6,810 nt of DNA from DASWRT01 sp036403035 (lineage in GTDB: Bacteria > Pseudomonadota > Alphaproteobacteria > ATCC43930 > CGMCC-115725), in contig DASWRT010000349.1 of the NCBI GenBank assembly GCA_036403035.1, forward strand, positions 1 to 6,810, given 5' to 3'. A program made the position numbers and the translations under genes. Numbering within the stretch: the stretch's first letter is position 1; each line of letters begins with the position of its first letter. A model generated the notes under the pieces. That model did not search any database, was not told the DNA's origin, and saw nothing but the letters and a program-made list of their open reading frames with translations. This document shows positions 6,338-6,810 of the stretch, in pieces.

Positions 6338-6567
6338 AGATCGTCCGACGGCGAGGTCCCAGACGGATCCGCCCGCGAGGGATCGGCACGCGGCGACAGC
6401 ATTTCGGCAGCGGCATCGCCGTCCCTGGCGTCGTTCAACGGAACTGCCCGGGCACACGCCTCCGGAATCCAACCGGCGCGCCACGCTACGACAACCCCCT
6501 GACGACACACGACACCAGCGGTGCATCCCACGCGTTCGTGTGAGGATAGCCTGCTCACGAGGGAAGA
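6338..6567 (+). other. 230-base intergenic region before the KaiC-like gene
   Basis: No gene is supported here. Open frames across it lack homology-like composition and a ribosome site. CGGCGA (6391-6396) can pair with TCGCCG (6416-6421) around a 19-base loop, but no T-tract follows. GATCC (6366-6370) can pair with GGATC (6380-6384). GTTC-AACG-GAAC forms a tiny inverted repeat at 6433-6444. Any promoter of the KaiC-like gene should lie in this stretch, but no -35/-10 pair is convincing; CTGACG at 6499-6504 has only TGCATC 17 bases downstream. Confidence 0.5.
6559..6563 (+). promoter_or_regulatory. Shine-Dalgarno of the KaiC-like gene
   Basis: GAGGG lies 4 bases ahead of ATG 6568, within a longer purine run to 6567. 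In-frame stop codons TGA at 6541 and TAG at 6547 lie just upstream with no start codon between them and 6568, so this start is fixed. Confidence 0.55.
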
Positions 6568-6810
6568 ATGGACACGACCGAACGCCCTGACGCCGACGAA
6601 GAGAAGTCGCAGCGCATTTCGACCGGGAGCGCCGGGCTTGACGACATCCTAGGCGGCGGCATCGACCCCAATCGTATGTACCTGTACGAGGGCCGTCCGG
6701 GCACGGGTAAGACGACCATCGCGCTGCAGTTCCTCCTCGATGGCGCCCGTCGGGGCGAGCGCGTTCTCTACGTTACGCTGTCGGAGACCCGGCAGGAGCT
6801 GCGCCTCGTA
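6568..6810 (+). CDS. KaiC-like RecA-fold ATPase, 5' part only
   Basis: The first 81 codons of a gene cut by the window edge; the frame is open to the last base. After a charged leader (1-16), STGSAGLDDILGGG at 18-31 is the typical opening of KaiC and other RecA/RadA-type ATPases. GRPGTGKT at 42-49 is the Walker A P-loop that binds ATP. ERVLYVTLSET at 64-74 matches the next strand of KaiC domains, with E73 in the place of the conserved acidic residue. These proteins hydrolyse ATP as ring assemblies. In cyanobacteria KaiC drives the circadian clock, while proteobacterial homologues are often linked to stress or signalling. Whether this one has two ATPase domains, a fused histidine kinase or a kaiB neighbour cannot be seen here, so the symbol kaiC is not assigned. 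The 230-base gap upstream suggests its own promoter. Confidence 0.88.
   Translation, partial: MDTTERPDADEEKSQRISTGSAGLDDILGGGIDPNRMYLYEGRPGTGKTTIALQFLLDGARRGERVLYVTLSETRQELRLV

Noticed and set aside
6440..6465. GGAAC at 6440-6444 as the -35 of an EcfG (general stress) promoter for the KaiC-like gene.
   Set aside because: The required CGTT-type -10 is absent 16-17 bases downstream (the sequence there is TCCGG), and the site is over 100 bases from the start codon.
4277..6526. Two more long minus-strand open frames (4277-5341 and 5354-6526) under the AI-2E permease gene.
   Set aside because: They are in the same antisense register, have the same explanation, show Arg/Asp-rich translations and have no ribosome sites of note.
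6327..6590. An 87-codon plus-strand open frame spanning the gap between the permease and the KaiC-like gene.
   Set aside because: It overlaps the ends of both flanking genes, its translation is Arg/Pro/Thr-rich and unlike any family, and it lacks a Shine-Dalgarno site.

Overview
The window is very GC-rich DNA with almost wall-to-wall genes on the + strand and short, Shine-Dalgarno-led intergenic gaps. The codon use (almost no TTA, CTA or TCA), the -35/-10-like elements and the protein types (a GST_N_1/GST_C_3-like transferase, PheC-like dehydratase, class A malate synthase, AI-2E permease, KaiC-like ATPase) fit an alphaproteobacterium, probably of the Hyphomicrobiales/Rhodospirillales type. 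The lineage is an inference from style, not from a marker gene. No rRNA, tRNA, mobile element, CRISPR array or integration scar was seen.

Layout. Bases 1-120 hold a possible terminator hairpin of an upstream gene and a weak promoter candidate. A glutathione S-transferase family gene (121-792) follows. After an 86-nt gap with a plausible promoter comes a secreted protein (879-1697). By fold it is a solute-binding protein, but it carries the catalytic residues of periplasmic cyclohexadienyl dehydratase (PheC). Sixty nt later begins malate synthase A (1758-3356), followed after only 7 nt by a Nudix hydrolase of the NUDT19-like, expanded-box type (3364-4209). After 94 nt comes a 677-residue AI-2E family permease (4304-6337) with a large soluble C-terminal extension. 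A 230-nt gap precedes the first 81 codons of a KaiC/RecA-like ATPase (6568 to the window edge).

How the genes relate. Only aceB and the Nudix gene are close enough to be a confident co-transcribed pair. Malate synthase uses acetyl-CoA and releases CoA, and the Nudix family includes CoA/acyl-CoA diphosphatases, so a shared link to CoA metabolism is plausible but unproven. PheC would make phenylpyruvate or phenylalanine in the periplasm; no transporter subunits adjoin it. The rest looks like ordinary chromosomal housekeeping and accessory genes on one strand.

The most unusual item is the permease C-terminus: a charged helical stretch, a low-complexity acidic/proline linker, then an alpha/beta domain whose predicted strand-helix order resembles a cobalamin-binding (B12-like) fold lacking the cofactor-ligating histidine. 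I found no convincing evidence of a wholly new multi-gene system.
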